Below are positions 1-12,731 of a DNA stretch of 64,000 nucleotides, piece after piece; the first letter of the stretch is position 1, and every line of letters starts with the position of its first letter. The DNA comes from Rhodamnia argentea (Eukaryota; Streptophyta; Magnoliopsida; Myrtales; Myrtaceae): contig NC_063155.1 of assembly GCF_020921035.1 (NCBI RefSeq), forward strand, positions 4,387,001 to 4,451,000, given 5' to 3'. Under the pieces are notes generated by a model. The model was not told the DNA's origin. It saw nothing but the letters and a program-made list of their open reading frames with translations, and made no database searches. Made by a program: the position numbers and the translations under genes.

Positions 1-149
1 AGATGTGTAGATGACGAAAGCATATCTTGTGATGTAGATGCATCATCAAAGTGAAAAAATATGCCACGCTCGGACGGTACATATCCTATTGTAGGAAGGC
101 ATGGAAAGAAGGAGGAAAATCGAATCCGTATGCAGCCAGAGAAGTAGGT

Positions 150-840
150 GGGGTCTACGGCTGTTGAAAAGTCAATCCCCCGTGAAATGGGCAGACAAAC
201 TAGGTGAACCCTGGAGCAAAATATGCCTGGCCAAATCCCGTAGTAAATCCCGGCGTAAAATATGTCGTATGATATTCCAAGGGATAAGGGACAACATCAT
301 CAATTGAATGAGTTCGAGTGGTCCTTCAAGTTGGCTGAACAATCTCAAGTGGGTCATCCTCGTGCTGCCCAACGGATGCTACTGTAATTGGTGGTTGGGG
401 TGGCGGCGTCAATGTTAGTCATCTTTCCTTATTCTGGGCGTATAGCATTGCTCTAGCTATCCTCTCCGTAATCGCCCGGGACTGAGGAGATAGAGTGGCT
501 GAATCTATCATATGTAAGATTTGTTCGATGTCATCATCCCGCTAATGATATCAAAATTAACAAAAGTTATCAAATGCAAATAATTTATATTACCAAAAAA
601 AATTAATGAATGAAATTGAAAGTGTTTGCACGAACCGTCGAACCCATTGCGGCTCCCGTAAGAGAAATCCACCTTCACGTATGTCTAGTACCACTTCATA
701 TATCCTGAATGATAGTGAAGTGGTTTCGTTGCAAGATCATTATGGACAATATAATCGACACGGCTGTCTCAAATATCGATCCACCATTTGTACTTATCTA
801 TCTAATCTCTCCTAACCGGCCTTAAGTCAATATCATGCAA
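150..840 (-). pseudogene. Decayed plant mobile domain (PMD / PPP7-long-form-like) relic
   Basis: Read on the minus strand, bases about 686-745 translate as HNDLATKPLHYHSGYMKWY followed by a stop. This is the kind of segment I associate with plant mobile domain proteins (MAIN/MAIL relatives, often annotated as 'serine/threonine phosphatase 7 long form homolog'). Further in-frame stops and frame changes lie upstream (770-830) and downstream, so no long ORF remains. PMD genes are commonly carried by plant transposons, and repetitive DNA lies directly upstream (850-2400). The family call rests on one short conserved stretch and on memory. A decayed transposase of another class is the alternative. 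Confidence 0.45.
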
Positions 841-904
841 TGCTCTATAATTGCGAGGAGGAATAGGTATTGGCTGCTGTATACCAAACCGCCGAAAGTA
901 CTCG

Positions 905-1330
905 GTCTATGAGATAATTTGTCAAAAGGGAAAAATCATCATTTTTTTGAAAGTTGTCGGCCAAAATACACAAAATAGTCTATGGCCAGTTGATTGTGAC
1001 CATTTCCTATTTTTTTGGATTTATAAAGATTTTTTCAGAATTTTTTCAATTTTTTTGGGAGACAATTTGTCAGAAGGGAAAAATAGTCATTTTTTTTTTT
1101 GAAAAATCGGAGGCCAAATATCCAAATTGGGATTTGGCCGGTTTGGGAATTTTTTTGGAAATTTCTTAGAATTTTTTCTATTTTTTTGTGAGACAATTTG
1201 CCAAAAGGGCAAAATCATCATTTTTTTGAAAAATCGGGGGCCAAATACCCACAATAATCCATAGCCAGTTGATTGTGGCCATTTCTTTTTTTTTTTATTT
1301 TATTTTTAAAGAATTTTTCTTAATTTTTTG
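905..1330. repeat. T-rich degenerate tandem repeat, about three units of 130-150 bp
   Basis: The phrase (g)acaatttgtcaaaaggg followed by a T-run recurs near 912, 1061 and 1192. The phrase cagttgattgtgaccatttc recurs near 989 and 1266. The units have diverged. No credible coding frame is present; the ORFs here only read the T-runs. Confidence 0.6.
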
Positions 1331-1509
1331 AAATTTTCTATGATTTTTCCACATTTTTAATCAATTTTATATTTTCTGATTTTTTCCTAATTTTGAAATT
1401 ATTAAAAAAATATTTTCATGGTCGGGTCAAACCCGGCCCGCACTTGTCGAGCCATCTGATGACCTTTTTTTTTATTTTCCGAAGAATTCATTTTAAACTC
1501 TTAAAATTA

Positions 1510-1710
1510 TTTTTAATATTTTGAAAAGCGTCGAATCGTGACAAGTAAACATAAATATTTTTAAAGAATGCCTAAATTGGTAATTATTTTAAAGAATACA
1601 TAAACATAAATACTTTTAATATTTTGAAAATCCCCGGATCGCGATACCTAATTATTTTTCTAGTTCCGAAAACAGTAAATATTTTTAAAGAATGCCTAAA
1701 TTCGTAAACA
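1510..1710. repeat. Two-copy tandem duplication, about 125-bp period
   Basis: The segment starting ttttaatattttgaaaa and ending aaagaatgcctaaatt occurs at about 1510-1580 and 1615-1705. Further on, 1870-1925 and 2126-2166 share the words caaatgagg and gaaag(c/t)attga. The whole 0.9-2.35 kb stretch is therefore built from decayed repeats. Confidence 0.5.
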
Positions 1711-2399
1711 TTATAACTATTATCAAATCATTAACAAATAATTAAAACATATTATTAGCAACCTATAAGTAACATACATATTCATGTATAAATAATAACC
1801 AAATAAATAAATATATGCTTATGAAACTGCAAAAAATAACTACAACGAAATTTACCTCGAACTACCGAGGGAGAGCACGCACCAAATGAGGAGCTCAAAC
1901 TGCCAAGAGAAAGCATTGAATAAGGAGGCCGGCTTTGTTTTTATCTCAAATTTTGCAAAATAAAAAAAATTCACAAATTAATTTAAATATTATGAAAATC
2001 TTAACAATAAAATAAAAACATAGTACTAACAACATATAATAACATCAATTTACATAAAAATGTAATACTTAATTGAAAAATTATTTAATACCAATAAAGG
2101 CGCTAGAGGTTAGGGGATTTCCTTCGATGAGCAAATGAGGTCGACGACAGAAAGTATTGAGCAAGGAAAAATTGACGACAACAACGAAAGGGCTCTTCTT
2201 TTGAGGTGAGGGAGAGCCTTTGGCAAGGAGCTTTTGAGGTGAGGAAGAGTATGACGCAAGAGAGAGGATTTCTACAGCGTGATGGAAAGGATTTCTACAG
2301 CATGAGGAAGAGTGAGGGAGGCAAAGCCCTTGGCTTTGCTTAAAAAACAGAGCCGAAGGCTCTACAGCGCCCTTGTTGACCTATGTAGCGCCTGTGAAT

Positions 2400-5300
2400 T
2401 TTCGGGGGGCCCCCCATCGCTCGATAGTCAGGCTGCCAAGCGAGGCCCACCAGCGCAGCAGTAAGACTACCGAACCACACCTAAAATGGTAAATTTTTTA
2501 ACCTATTTCGATAAATTTTTTTAATCCTATTTTGGAAAAAAGCTCGGAATATGCCACGAAACCTAGCATAGGAATTTCATCAAACACTCTTGGAGCATTC
2601 ATCATTAACCATCGTTCCCTCGACCGTAATCGCCAAAGAATCTCATTGCGAGCAGAAAAGCTAACTGATGATGCATACAGAGGCTAAACCAAGAACTCAG
2701 AAATAGGAAGAACCAAGAGAGGAACTAGCACGCTCAAATGGGGACAGATCCAGTGTTACCTGGGAGTCGTCCTAGACTCTATGAAGCCCCGACACTCTCT
2801 AGGAACCGCTGTGTCATGTCCGACACTCTAACACTCTCCTAATACTCTTTGACACTCTCTGACATGCGAATGACACATGGTTAACACGTGAATCCAGCAT
2901 TCCTACACGCCAATTCGCCACACATGGGGTCAATTTTAAATATTTTCAATAAATTAAAAGTCAAAATGTAAATTTATCAAACATATATATACTTAAGCTA
3001 TATATCCAGTCACTCCAAAATTAATATATTCAGCAAGCCAAAAAAAAAAACCCAATCATGAATCTCTAATTAAACAAGAAGAAGAAACTCATCGTTGATA
3101 TATATATATATATATATATATGAGAGATAAATTTATCATGTATATATAAAGATATACATTTAATAGACAACGCGTCTTAACTTGTCGGAGTTCTCTATTT
3201 TTTTGATAAATGATGTGTCATGTGTTAATGACGATGCAAAATATGTCTAGACTCGGAGCCATTGGTGGCAAAAAATAGGAAATGGAAGCAAAATAAAAAA
3301 AGCAGACAGGAAGCATCGATGGTGGGGGTGTTGAAAATTTGTTTGTAAAAAAAAAAAATTGTCTTGTCCCACGTAGAAAAAAATAAGTACGTGGGTTAAT
3401 ACACAAGGGGAAGGATTCTAACCTCACAACTAAAGACCATGGGTCAAGTGGATTAGATCCTACAATACTCGCGTGCATGTGCGTGAATTTGGCACACTTA
3501 ATATTTACCATCGAGGATCAAAATTGACACAAATCAACCTTGTACACAAGTTGTAAAAATTGAAGTACGAAAATAATTGTTATTTTTTATACGAATTTAT
3601 AGTTTGTCTTTTGCAACGGGATACAATCAATATGCAACCTTTCAAAGGAAAGTTGTATATGTTCAAAAAGGAAAAACCATCAAATAAGTTCCAAACCTAT
3701 TATAATTGTGCCAATTCAATCGTAAACTCTCTTTGAGTACATTGGTTTGACAACTTGTTTTTAGTATTAACCATAACGAAAACAAATATCAGCACACATT
3801 CAATTCAAAAATAACATAATTCAAAAGTTACCATGCGTTCAAATTGAAATAGTTATTTTTTTCAAAAGAAGATTTACTAATCTTCAATCCTAAGGACATT
3901 TTTTGACATTTTCCTTTGAGGCTAGTGTTGTCCGTGCAAAAGATCGAATACATCGAAAACGCCTTAGAAAGGCGCTATCCTTACGCAAGACATCTGATGC
4001 CTTGGAAAAATAATTTTCTTTTTCATCATATACATATCAACTCTTAATTTTGTGTACTTCACCTCATTATTTGATGGAATTTTGAGGAAAATTGCTAACC
4101 CGATAGTCCGAGAAATCGATCACACGATTTCCCAATCAATGAGTACTTTATGCAAAACACGCAGTGATGTTATGTGCATCTACGATTGAGATTGTACAAT
4201 CTCTGACAGTACTATCAGGAAAGCATTTCCTAATTTTGAACCCATCATGTAATCAGTTTGACGTTTTCTTCTTCAATTTGGAAAAAGCTCAAAGTAAGAC
4301 GAGCATTTCCAAATATGTCAAACTTTTTTGCAGTTTTAATTGATTTGCTCGAAAAATGGACAAAATAGAAGAATCACAAAGGAAGCTGCTAACCTAGCGG
4401 TTTGAAAGTACTATTAGTTATTTCTGATTACACAATCTTTCCAGTCACGTGCTTTATGCAAAACACGCGGTGATTATGTGTGGATCCACGGTTGAAATTA
4501 TACTGTCAGAGACATTATTGTTGGGAAAGCATTTCCCAATCACAAATTAGTAGAGAATTGAATTAAAAAATATCCATAAAACAAAGGGAAAAGGTCTCAA
4601 TATTTACTTCTAATTCTTATTCTACAAGAGAACTCAAGATGGCGGGCACCACTCATCTCATCTTTGGAGTCTTGGTATTTCTATCTTATTTATTAGTTCT
4701 TATAGAACATTTTTTCAAATAACTTCTCATATATTTTCGCGGTACAACTGCAAACCAATCACATACGACTTCAAGAATGAATCATCAAATAAGGATCACC
4801 CACTCAAATAGCAAAACTATGACTCTTTCAAACCAAAACTAATGATCAATCACCGTATCTGTCTTTAGTAATAAGCACATGCCAAGATCTCTATCTATTT
4901 CTACTACTGATAAGCACCTAAATTCAACATTCCCAACACGAGCACCGTGTAATGCGGTGAGAGCGAAACCTAAAAATTCTTCCGATCTCCTTCGAAACTG
5001 AAGTACATTAACAAAATAAGATCAAAAGCGAAAACCAGCGCAAAAAACTCAAATAGACTAGACTTGGAATAAAAATCTCCCCGAAACAGAGAACCTTTAT
5101 GTCTAGATTAAATCTTAGATCCGAAAGAAAAAGAACTTCGTAAACGGAAGGAAAGCAAGAAAAAGAAACCGTCTCTCGTTAACTGACCCTGTTCTTATAG
5201 AATTCACGTGGAAAAATTCCAACATGTGGACACGATCTCCCCATCATTTGCCCAAAAAGAGAGTGTCCATCAGTTCATCGACCGAAGAGAGAAGCAGCAC

Positions 5301-5433
5301 TATGGACATTGCCCATTACACGGGCAACCACCAAGAGGAAAAGCAAGGACAGAGAGAAAACCTCTCTTTAACACACACTTAGGAAACTTCTTGCTCTAAA
5401 CACTTGCAAAGGACGAAGCTTTCACTTCATTCT
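2400..5433. other. Intergenic, repeat-derived, no gene seen
   Basis: AT-rich DNA with no coding frame I would support. It contains a TA microsatellite at 3099-3120. A possible tRNA-like B-box (GGTTAGAATCC on the minus strand) lies near 3415-3425. A fragment near 3685-3730 resembles the TIR of the MITE at 7332. Two copies of a dispersed repeat of about 150 bp lie at 4093-4245 and 4395-4545. Confidence 0.6.
4093..4545. repeat. Two direct copies of a dispersed ~150-bp repeat
   Basis: Copies at about 4093-4245 and 4395-4545 share ttatgcaaaacacgc(a/g)gtgat, a segment like atctacg(a/g)ttga, and ggaaagcatttcc(t/c)aat near the end. A third copy lies at about 28975-29115. The family is unknown to me and no clear TIR or poly-A end is visible. 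Confidence 0.55.
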
Positions 5434-6504
5434 TCACGGATTGGTGATGCTCTCGTTGAGTCTCACAGCCGCGGCCACCGACGCCACCACCCCGCCAGGG
5501 TGGGCTGACGTCCTGCCCCCTGTCCTCAGCTCTGCGTTCGCCACTCTCTCCGTGTCCTCCCGGTTCGCGGCTCTGTCTGCGGGCAGCTTCACGGCGGCGC
5601 CCTGTTAATAAAAACTCTTTTGTTTAAGCTCAATTCCTATCGGCCTTAACCACCAACACACCCATAAAAAGTAATTAATACCACTTATACACTATATACT
5701 CTTTTGCAGAACACCTAGCAAGGTTTGTCATATTCAAGTTATATACGTCATCTCATCTTCAAAGAACTACCGTGAGGACGTCGGAGAGCCTGATCTTGGC
5801 ATCGTCCCTGAGCGTTTCCTCATTGTAAGCCGCGGCCGTCTGAGCAGAAGCCGCCAACCCTCCAGGTACGGCCACGGAGCTCCCTGTCACACATTGCTCC
5901 GCCACGAATATGGCGGCCGCGTCGCCTCGATCCACAGGCTTGCCCCCGGCCGATTGGCCAGCCGCTTCCAGCGCTTCGCCGATGGTTATCGCACTCTGCC
6001 GGACCGCCTGCACCTGCGCATCTGCCGCATGAGCGCCCTCGATGTACTGGCCGACAACCTAACGAATTTCGAACGGAGACGTTTTTGATACGATCCGAAC
6101 AGATGATGACCAGGAATGTATCTCTGTGTTTTTAGCTGAAGCGGAAAAAAAAGATGAACCTGTCTAGCCACTTTTTCAGTGATGATACGCCCGCCAGGGA
6201 CTTCAGCCTCGGTGACTGTGACCCCTTCTTCTGCGACAACGTCCGTGCGATCCTCGCGGCCAACAAGCCCAACCCTCTCATTCCATTCTGCGGCGGCACA
6301 CATAGCATCCTCAGGGCCACCCCTCGGAGGCTGTCCGAGCACTGCAGCCTCGGCAGTGTGCATCGTTGCCGCGTCCTGCGGTGCAATGGGCTTCAAGGCA
6401 AGGTCGCTGGCGACAGAGAAAACGTCGCCGTACTTGATTGGCTCGACCCCAGGTTGCCGCTGCCGCTGCTCCTCTCGTGGCCTCCTTGGCTGTTCTTGGC
6501 TCAT
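5434..6504 (-). CDS. LEA D-34 type seed maturation protein (SMP domains), three exons
   Basis: Late embryogenesis abundant protein of the SMP (seed maturation protein, LEA D-34) family. These are hydrophilic proteins that build up in maturing seeds and are linked to desiccation tolerance. Exons (complement): 6504-6160, 6058-5771, 5601-5434. All introns are phase 0 with GT-AG ends, giving 266 residues, the usual family length. The start is the ATG at 6504 (MSQEQPRRPREEQ). Three SMP-like segments are visible: residues about 25-80 (YGDVFSVASDLALKPIAPQD), about 130-190 in exon 2 (ITIGEALEAAG...GDAAAIFVAE), and the C-terminus with HPGGVVASVAAAVRLNES, a family hallmark. The protein is Ala/Gly-rich with no membrane segment. 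The coding sequence is much richer in GC than its flanks. Upstream ABRE and RY motifs fit seed/ABA control. Homologous architecture is strong; exact cell location is not visible. Confidence 0.9.
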
Positions 6505-6559
6505 CTTCAATGGAAGTCGCAAATAATACCTGGTTGGCGTCTGAATAACTTCTCTCTTG

Positions 6560-6790
6560 CTTTCAGAATCGGGCCCAAGTGACTTCGGCTGCGGCAGATA
6601 ACAGATATAAGTAGGACGGAGGGTGTGACAAGGCGGTCCGATAGGACACGTGGCTAGTTCTGCGGGTCGGGGTTTGGGAAGAAGCTAGTCAACGCGATTG
6701 GACGCCGGGACACGTGGCGGAGCGGTGGCTGACGTGGCGGCGGAGGGAAGGACACACGCGTTTGATAAGCACTTTTTGCATGGGGACTGG
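6560..6790 (-). promoter_or_regulatory. LEA gene promoter with ABREs, RY element and TATA-like box
   Basis: Upstream of the LEA start there are two identical GACACGTGGC boxes (6645-6654 and 6709-6718), which are strong ABRE/G-box matches for ABI5-type bZIPs. A related GACGTGGCGG lies at 6731-6740. A CATGCA RY motif (minus strand, 6777-6782) matches B3 factors such as ABI3/FUS3. A TTATAT-like box near 6604-6612 is a candidate TATA. The motifs are seen directly; seed/ABA regulation is inferred from the family. Confidence 0.7.
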
Positions 6791-7331
6791 TAGACGTGGT
6801 ATCTCATCGTCATCTTTTTGGCATTTTGGTTCATCTTTACTCAGTCGAATCAATCACTCGGCCAACATTAAAAAAAACAAAACAAAAAACTGCTTCCCTC
6901 CCGGCATGTCTTAGCGAGTCAAGAAGCACCAGCTGGCGGGAGTTCCAAGATGAAAACAAACTCAAGACAACCGTAAATTTAATATAATTATTGCGTGTTT
7001 TGCATGAAGCATTGATGATAATGATCTAGAAACATGGGTTGTCATAATCGTCGAGAAGAGGAGTTGCAAGCCGTGGAAGAAATTGTCGACGTGGGGTGAA
7101 AGTGCATCGAGTAGCGGTTCTTTTTGCAACCATTTGTAAATACACATTGCTGAATTTTAAGGGCAACCTAGAATGTTATTTGCTTTCTCCGTGATTGCTG
7201 CTAACCGTCACTAGTAGCTAGTAATATTAAGATTGTCGTTCGAGTAAAGGATCGTCAAGTCAATCAATCAATGAACACTAATTGTTCAATTTCACTTTCT
7301 TATTATCTGTACATTCCAATAGTCTTTTCTT

Positions 7332-7897
7332 GGGAAAATTGTTCAAAAAAGTCCTAAACCTATTGTACTTTTACAAATTCAGTACTAAACAGTCTTAATT
7401 TTGCTAATTGAGTCAATCCGATCAATTTTGGCTTGAAATTGTTGATGTGGACGTCGGCTATTTTACGTGACACGACTATTCTTGATGTTGATAATTTTTC
7501 AATTTTTAAGTATTTTTACAAATTATTTATTATTTATTGTATTTTTTCCTTTTTTTTATTTATTGTGGCCAGAAAGGCCCGGCAAGCCCTCGTCGGTTGT
7601 AGGCAAGGCCATCCTTGCCTAGATTTGGGCAAGGCAGCCTAAACACCCTTGTAGGCCACAGTAAAAAAAAGGAAAAGAAAAAAAAAGAAAAAGAAAATAA
7701 CAAAGTACAAAATTAATTTTTAAAAAAAATATATAATATTATTGAAAATTATCCACATAAATGCCGATTAAGCCATGTAAGACAAACATCGTCCAACTCA
7801 ATGATTTATAGTTAAAATTGGTCGGATGAACTTAAATGGCAAAACGTGAAAGTGTAAAAGTGCAATAGATTTAGAACTTTTTGGACAATTTTCACCC
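7332..7897. mobile_element. Long-TIR MITE-like element (~565 bp)
   Basis: The left end (GGGAAAATTGTTCAAAAAAG, then TCCTAAACCTATTGTACTTT) is mirrored by the right end read in reverse (GGGTGAAAATTGTCCAAAAA, then TTCTAAATCTATTGCACTTT). The interior has AT-rich arms around a GC-rich core at 7565-7640. No ORF for a transposase. A TTTCTT repeat on both sides could be a short target duplication, but it is low complexity. A shorter relative lies at 25899-26199. Confidence 0.6.
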
Positions 7898-8441
7898 TTT
7901 CTTTTACATGGTTGGCTCCAATGGCCTTCAGTTGCCGTAAATCCTCAATTTGCATCCCTGTTCAAGAATCAACAAAGTATCTTTCGCATTCTTTGTCGAT
8001 TTCCATATCACATTTCGAATTGTGCTTTGTCGGTAACGTTTTGACGAAACAGAAGCGTTGTCATTCATGGTGATATGAAGTCATATACACCTAAGATAAA
8101 CGAAGGACATGAGTTAGTGCAGAATCTCTTCTCAACGTTTTAATCCTTAGTTAATTATTGATTATTTGAGTTTCTAACGTCTTAATTTGGTGAGTTGAGT
8201 CCTCAACCTTTGAAAACGTAGAGGTACGATCGAATTTTGTAAGGCTAAGATCACTTTGGTGGACCTCAAGAGCAAAGCAAGTTACGAGTTACTAATGAAG
8301 CCTAAGTTAATTACGGCGCGTGCTCGGCACGGGTCAAGACGTGAATCTAATTTACTTTCCCAATTAGACAATTAATTTCATTTAACAAAAATCAAAGGAG
8401 ATCATAAACTCCCAACGTATTCGACGGTCTAGGCTCTAGCC
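7898..8441. other. Intergenic region upstream of the PPR gene
   Basis: AT-rich spacer with no ORF or clear repeat. It presumably holds the promoter and 5' leader of the PPR gene. I see no convincing TATA box. Confidence 0.5.
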
Positions 8442-10860
8442 ATGGAAACGCTGCTCCATCCCGCCACGTCCTTCCCTCCTCCCTCCTCCTCCGCCGCCGC
8501 CGGAACCGCCACAACCACCACGCTTCACACCGCCCTATCCACTGCCACCACCCCGACCCATGTCAGACAAGCCCATGCCCAAATCCTCCGCCGCACCAAC
8601 CTCAACCACCCCTCCGCCGTGCCCCTCCTTGCCCAACTCCTCCTTTCCTCCCCGAGCCTCGGTTACGCCCTCTCCGTCTTCCGCCACGTCCCCGACTCGT
8701 CGAAAACGAGAGTCCTGAACAAGTTCCTGCGGGAGCTGTCCCGCGGCGACCGGCCCGGGGATGCCCTCATTGTGTTTGATGAAATGTGGAGGGAGGGCGT
8801 TGTTTTGGATAGGTTCAGCTTCCCTCCCCTGCTCAAGGCGGGCTCCAAAGTGGTGGGGTTAGTTGAAGGGTCGGAGATTCATGGGTTGGTTGTCAAGTTG
8901 GGGTACGGTGGTGATCCTTTTGTGCAGACTGCTTTGGTCCGTACGTATGCTTCGGGTGGGCAGATTATGGATGCGCACCTGCTGTTCAATAAAATGTGGC
9001 AGCGAGATGTGGTTTCTTGGAGCATTATGATTGATGGGTATGGTGATTTCCTTGTTGTTTCACGTACAGATACACCCGATACTGTGTCCTTTTGAGTTTA
9101 TAGCCTGTACTAGTTGTAGGTGATTGTCGCGGATAGTGGAAACTTTTTGCAACGCATATCTTTAACAGTTGAGAAGCCAAAATGCAGTAGTGTCTTAAAT
9201 GTATAATGCTATAGATTGCACTTTCCCTGCCACCTTATTCATGCGAATTATGTTTTCACATGGCAGGTTCTGTCAGAATGGCCTCTTTGATGAAGCTATG
9301 TCTCTGTTTGAAGAAATGCGGAGGTCTAATGTGGAACCAGACAAGATGATTCTTTCTAGCATACTTTCAGCTTGTGCTCGGGCCAGTAACCTAACCTATG
9401 GAAAGAAGATCCATGAGTACATCTCCGAGAATAATATCATACTGGATCCCCATATACAGAGTGCCCTCATCAGCATGTATGCAAGTTCTGGTTGCATGGA
9501 TTTGGCTCAAGAATTTTTCGACGAAATGTCTCCTAAAAATTTAGTTGTTTCAACTGCCATGATATCGTGGTATTCCAAAGTTGGACAAGTTGAGAATGCA
9601 CGGCTAATTTTTGACCAGCTGGATGAAAAAGACTTGGTCTGTTGGAGTGCAATGATCTCTGGCTATGCTGAGAGTGATCAACCTCAGGAAGCTCTCACTT
9701 TGTTTAAGGAGATTCAATCATGGGGGATAAAACCTGATCAAATCACCATCCTGAGTGTTTTATCTGCATGTGCTCATCTTGGTGCTTTAGATCAAGCCAG
9801 ATGGATGCATAAGTATGTCGATGAGAATGGTTTTGGAGAAGCTCTGCCTATCAAGAACGCCCTTATTGATATGTATGCGAAATGTGGTAGCTTGGAGAGA
9901 GCGCGGAAAGTTTTTGAGAAAATTTCGAGCAAAAACGTGATCTCTTGGACCACTATGATCAATTCTTTTGCCATGCACGGGGATGCCAACAATGCACTAA
10001 GTTTCTTTTATCAAATGAAACAAGAAAATGTCGCACCTAACGAGATAACATTTATTGGCGTGCTTTATGCTTGCAGCCATGCTGGGTTGGTGGGGAAGGG
10101 CCGGGAAATCTTCTCATCCATGGTTAGTCAACACAATCTCAAACCAAAATATGAGCACTATGGTTGTATGGTAGACCTCTTTGGGCGTGCTGGTCTATTG
10201 AGAGAAGCTTTGGAGGTTATAGAGACGATGCCTCTGGCTCCTAATGTTGTCATATGGGGTTCATTGATGGCCGCTTGTCGGGTTCACGGTGAGGACGAAC
10301 TAGGAGAATTTGCTGCCAAGCAGCTCCTCAAGCTGGAACCAGATCATGATGGAGCTCACGTGGTCTTATCAAATATCTATGCAAAACATAGAAAATGGCA
10401 AGATGTCGGTGAGTTGAGGCAATTAATGAGACAGAGGGGCGTATTCAAGGAGAGGGGGTGGAGTAGGATTGAATTAAACAACAAGGTACACCAGTTTGCT
10501 ATGGCTGACCGAGATCACAATCGAGCAGATCAAATCTATGTGAAATTAGAAGAGGTGGTTAGAGAGTTGAAGCTTGTCGGCTATGCTCCTAGTGCCCAAT
10601 GTGTTTTGGTTGATGTAGAGGATGAAGATAAGAGAGAAGTGGTACTTTGGCATAGTGAGAAGTTGGCAGTTTGCTACGGCTTGTTGACCCAAAGAACAGG
10701 ATCGTGCATCCGCATAGTAAAGAACCTCAGGATATGCGAGGACTGTCATACTTTCATGAAGCTTATCTCAAAGGAATACAGAAGAGAAATCATTGTCAGA
10801 GACAGGACTAGGTTTCACCATTGCAAAGATGGCGTTTGCTCTTGTAGAGACTATTGGTGA
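8442..10860 (+). CDS. PLS-class pentatricopeptide repeat protein with E/E+ and DYW domains
   Basis: Organelle RNA-binding protein of the PPR-DYW class; such proteins select sites for C-to-U editing in chloroplast or mitochondrial transcripts. Exons 8442-9037 and 9267-10860 are joined by a GT-AG intron (GTATGG donor, GGCAG acceptor) that restores the PPR text MIDG-FCQNGLFDEAM. Total 729 residues. The N-terminus (METLLHPATSFPPPSSSAAA) is Ser/Ala/Pro/Thr-rich, like an organelle transit peptide. Repeats follow with typical words (ALIDMYAKCGSLERARKVFE, ISWTTMINSFAMHGDANNAL). Then come E/E+ segments and a C-terminal DYW deaminase domain with HSEK at 661-664, CEDCH at 689-693 and the ending SCRDYW. 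All zinc/catalytic residues I can check are present. It resembles the At4g14820 type in length and N-terminal style, but the orthologue is not proven. Without splicing, the intron contains a stop. Confidence 0.93.
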
Positions 10861-11465
10861 TTGTATTCTGCTACCTTCTCCTTCCAGTATTGATCGTAAC
10901 TGTAAATTCCACTGTAGTTGTTCTCTGTAAAGAAAACATTCATGCAGAATGCTTACTCTGTAATTCCAAGACCCTGATGTGCAAAAAAAGTTTGCGTATG
11001 CCTTGTCCCTGCACACTAGGCTTCTGTTTCATTCTTCATCTTTGGTAGGAGCTCCACTTGCTTAACCACTTACTGGATATCATTAGGTATCTTTCAAGCT
11101 GAAATGTCGGCAATTGCATGGTCAGCGAACTTTGATTTCTGTGGATGTTTATTAATGTAGAAGTTGTGCATCTTGGACATTTCTGAAACTTACAGCCGAC
11201 TACATCAGCTATAATTCTGTCTGGCAATCAGAACTTACCTCTACAAAGCTAATAAAATTTTGCCACTACCGCGTTGAATAATTACAGTTGTTATCTAAAA
11301 CTTGTTCAAACTAATGCTGTTCAAAGTATGGCCGAGAAAAGCAAAAGAATAGTCAAAATCAAGAGCTATTAATTTCACAATGTGATTGCTGCCCAGAAAA
11401 ACCAAAAGAGTTTCTCATAAGGGATGAGAATCAAGAACCGAAGCATTCTGCAGCACACAAGCTCC
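10861..11465. other. Convergent 3' regions of two genes
   Basis: 605 bp between the stop of the PPR gene (plus) and the stop of the next gene (minus). It presumably holds both 3' UTRs. An aataaaat word at 11252-11259 is a possible polyadenylation signal for the PPR gene. Short ORFs here have no support. Confidence 0.5.
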
Positions 11466-12675
11466 TCAAGTTGGGACTTTGCTGATATATTTTGCTCTGA
11501 TCTGCACGGGATGGTCCTCGAAAGCAGGAAAATACCAAAACCGTCGATGCATTTGTCCGATTACTATTGTCACCTGGTACTTCAAGAACTCCAGCGCCTT
11601 CATAAGAAATCCCGAGTCATCCAATATCGAGCTCCTTTTGTACTCCAGTATCAAAGTACCAGGATCAAGCTGCACAACAGATGAACTCCATTTTCCGTGC
11701 ACCCAAGAACTAGTTACCTTTCGGATGACATAGCCCAGGTTTCCATTGCTCCACTATTAAACAGAAGATTAAAAAATATAACCATGAGCGAATGGTATGA
11801 CACAAAGGAAAATGAAGCCGAAATTTGAAATCTTTCGCAAGTTTTCAGCTCATCAATCCTTTGAAAGTTTGCACTTCAGATAGTTGCTACATCAAAAAGA
11901 AAGTTAAAGTGCAAGTGCTTCTAGCAATTACATGAAAGGTCACACAGATTTTAGACCCCAGTTAGTTACATAAGGCTAAAACCTTTTACTTGGTAAACTT
12001 GAAAGATACAATCTTATTGTGGTAACAAAACAACAATCACTCGACAGATTTTTTTTTTTTTGGTAAGGTATCACTCGACAGATTTGGTTGCTACTATAGC
12101 CATTTCGGATTGTTATCAACTGTTATTTTATATGTCAATGGACAGAAAGAAATCAATGCTGAAATTTACCTCTGTGACTCTGCCTTTGATGATGGTGAAT
12201 GATCTCGAAGAAGCGCCGGTTTTGAGAAGCCCTGCGGTCTGCAAAGGCCATCCCCATATGCTGACCTCTTCTGTCATGGATTTATACAGTGTGCACCTAG
12301 AATTCAATAGCTGACCATCCTACAAGACGAGAGAACCTCAGTGGTATCACTTGAGAAATTCAATAACAAAGAAATTGACTTGTAAAAGAGAAAAAATCAA
12401 ACTTTATTCAAAACCTGACTGATCTTCCACTCGGAATTCCGGTCACTGCAATTTGAAACCCTGCCTTCAACAAAATCCCGTATTTCTGCCTGCAAAAACC
12501 TGATCTTCCTAATCAAATCACTTACTCTCTGAGATTCCTCGCCAATCTGCCTCACTGCGTCAATCGATAGCTCAGGCCTTACGGCAGCTGAGACCAACCA
12601 CTGAAGCCCCAAATCTGCCATGATTATCAACGCGAAACACAAAGCCCACCCCAGAAACCTCCTCACTCGCCGCGG

Positions 12676-12731
<56 letters not shown>

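Noticed and set aside
6154-6582. Plus-strand 142- and 115-codon ORFs at the LEA locus
   Set aside because: Antisense shadows of GC-rich LEA exon 1.
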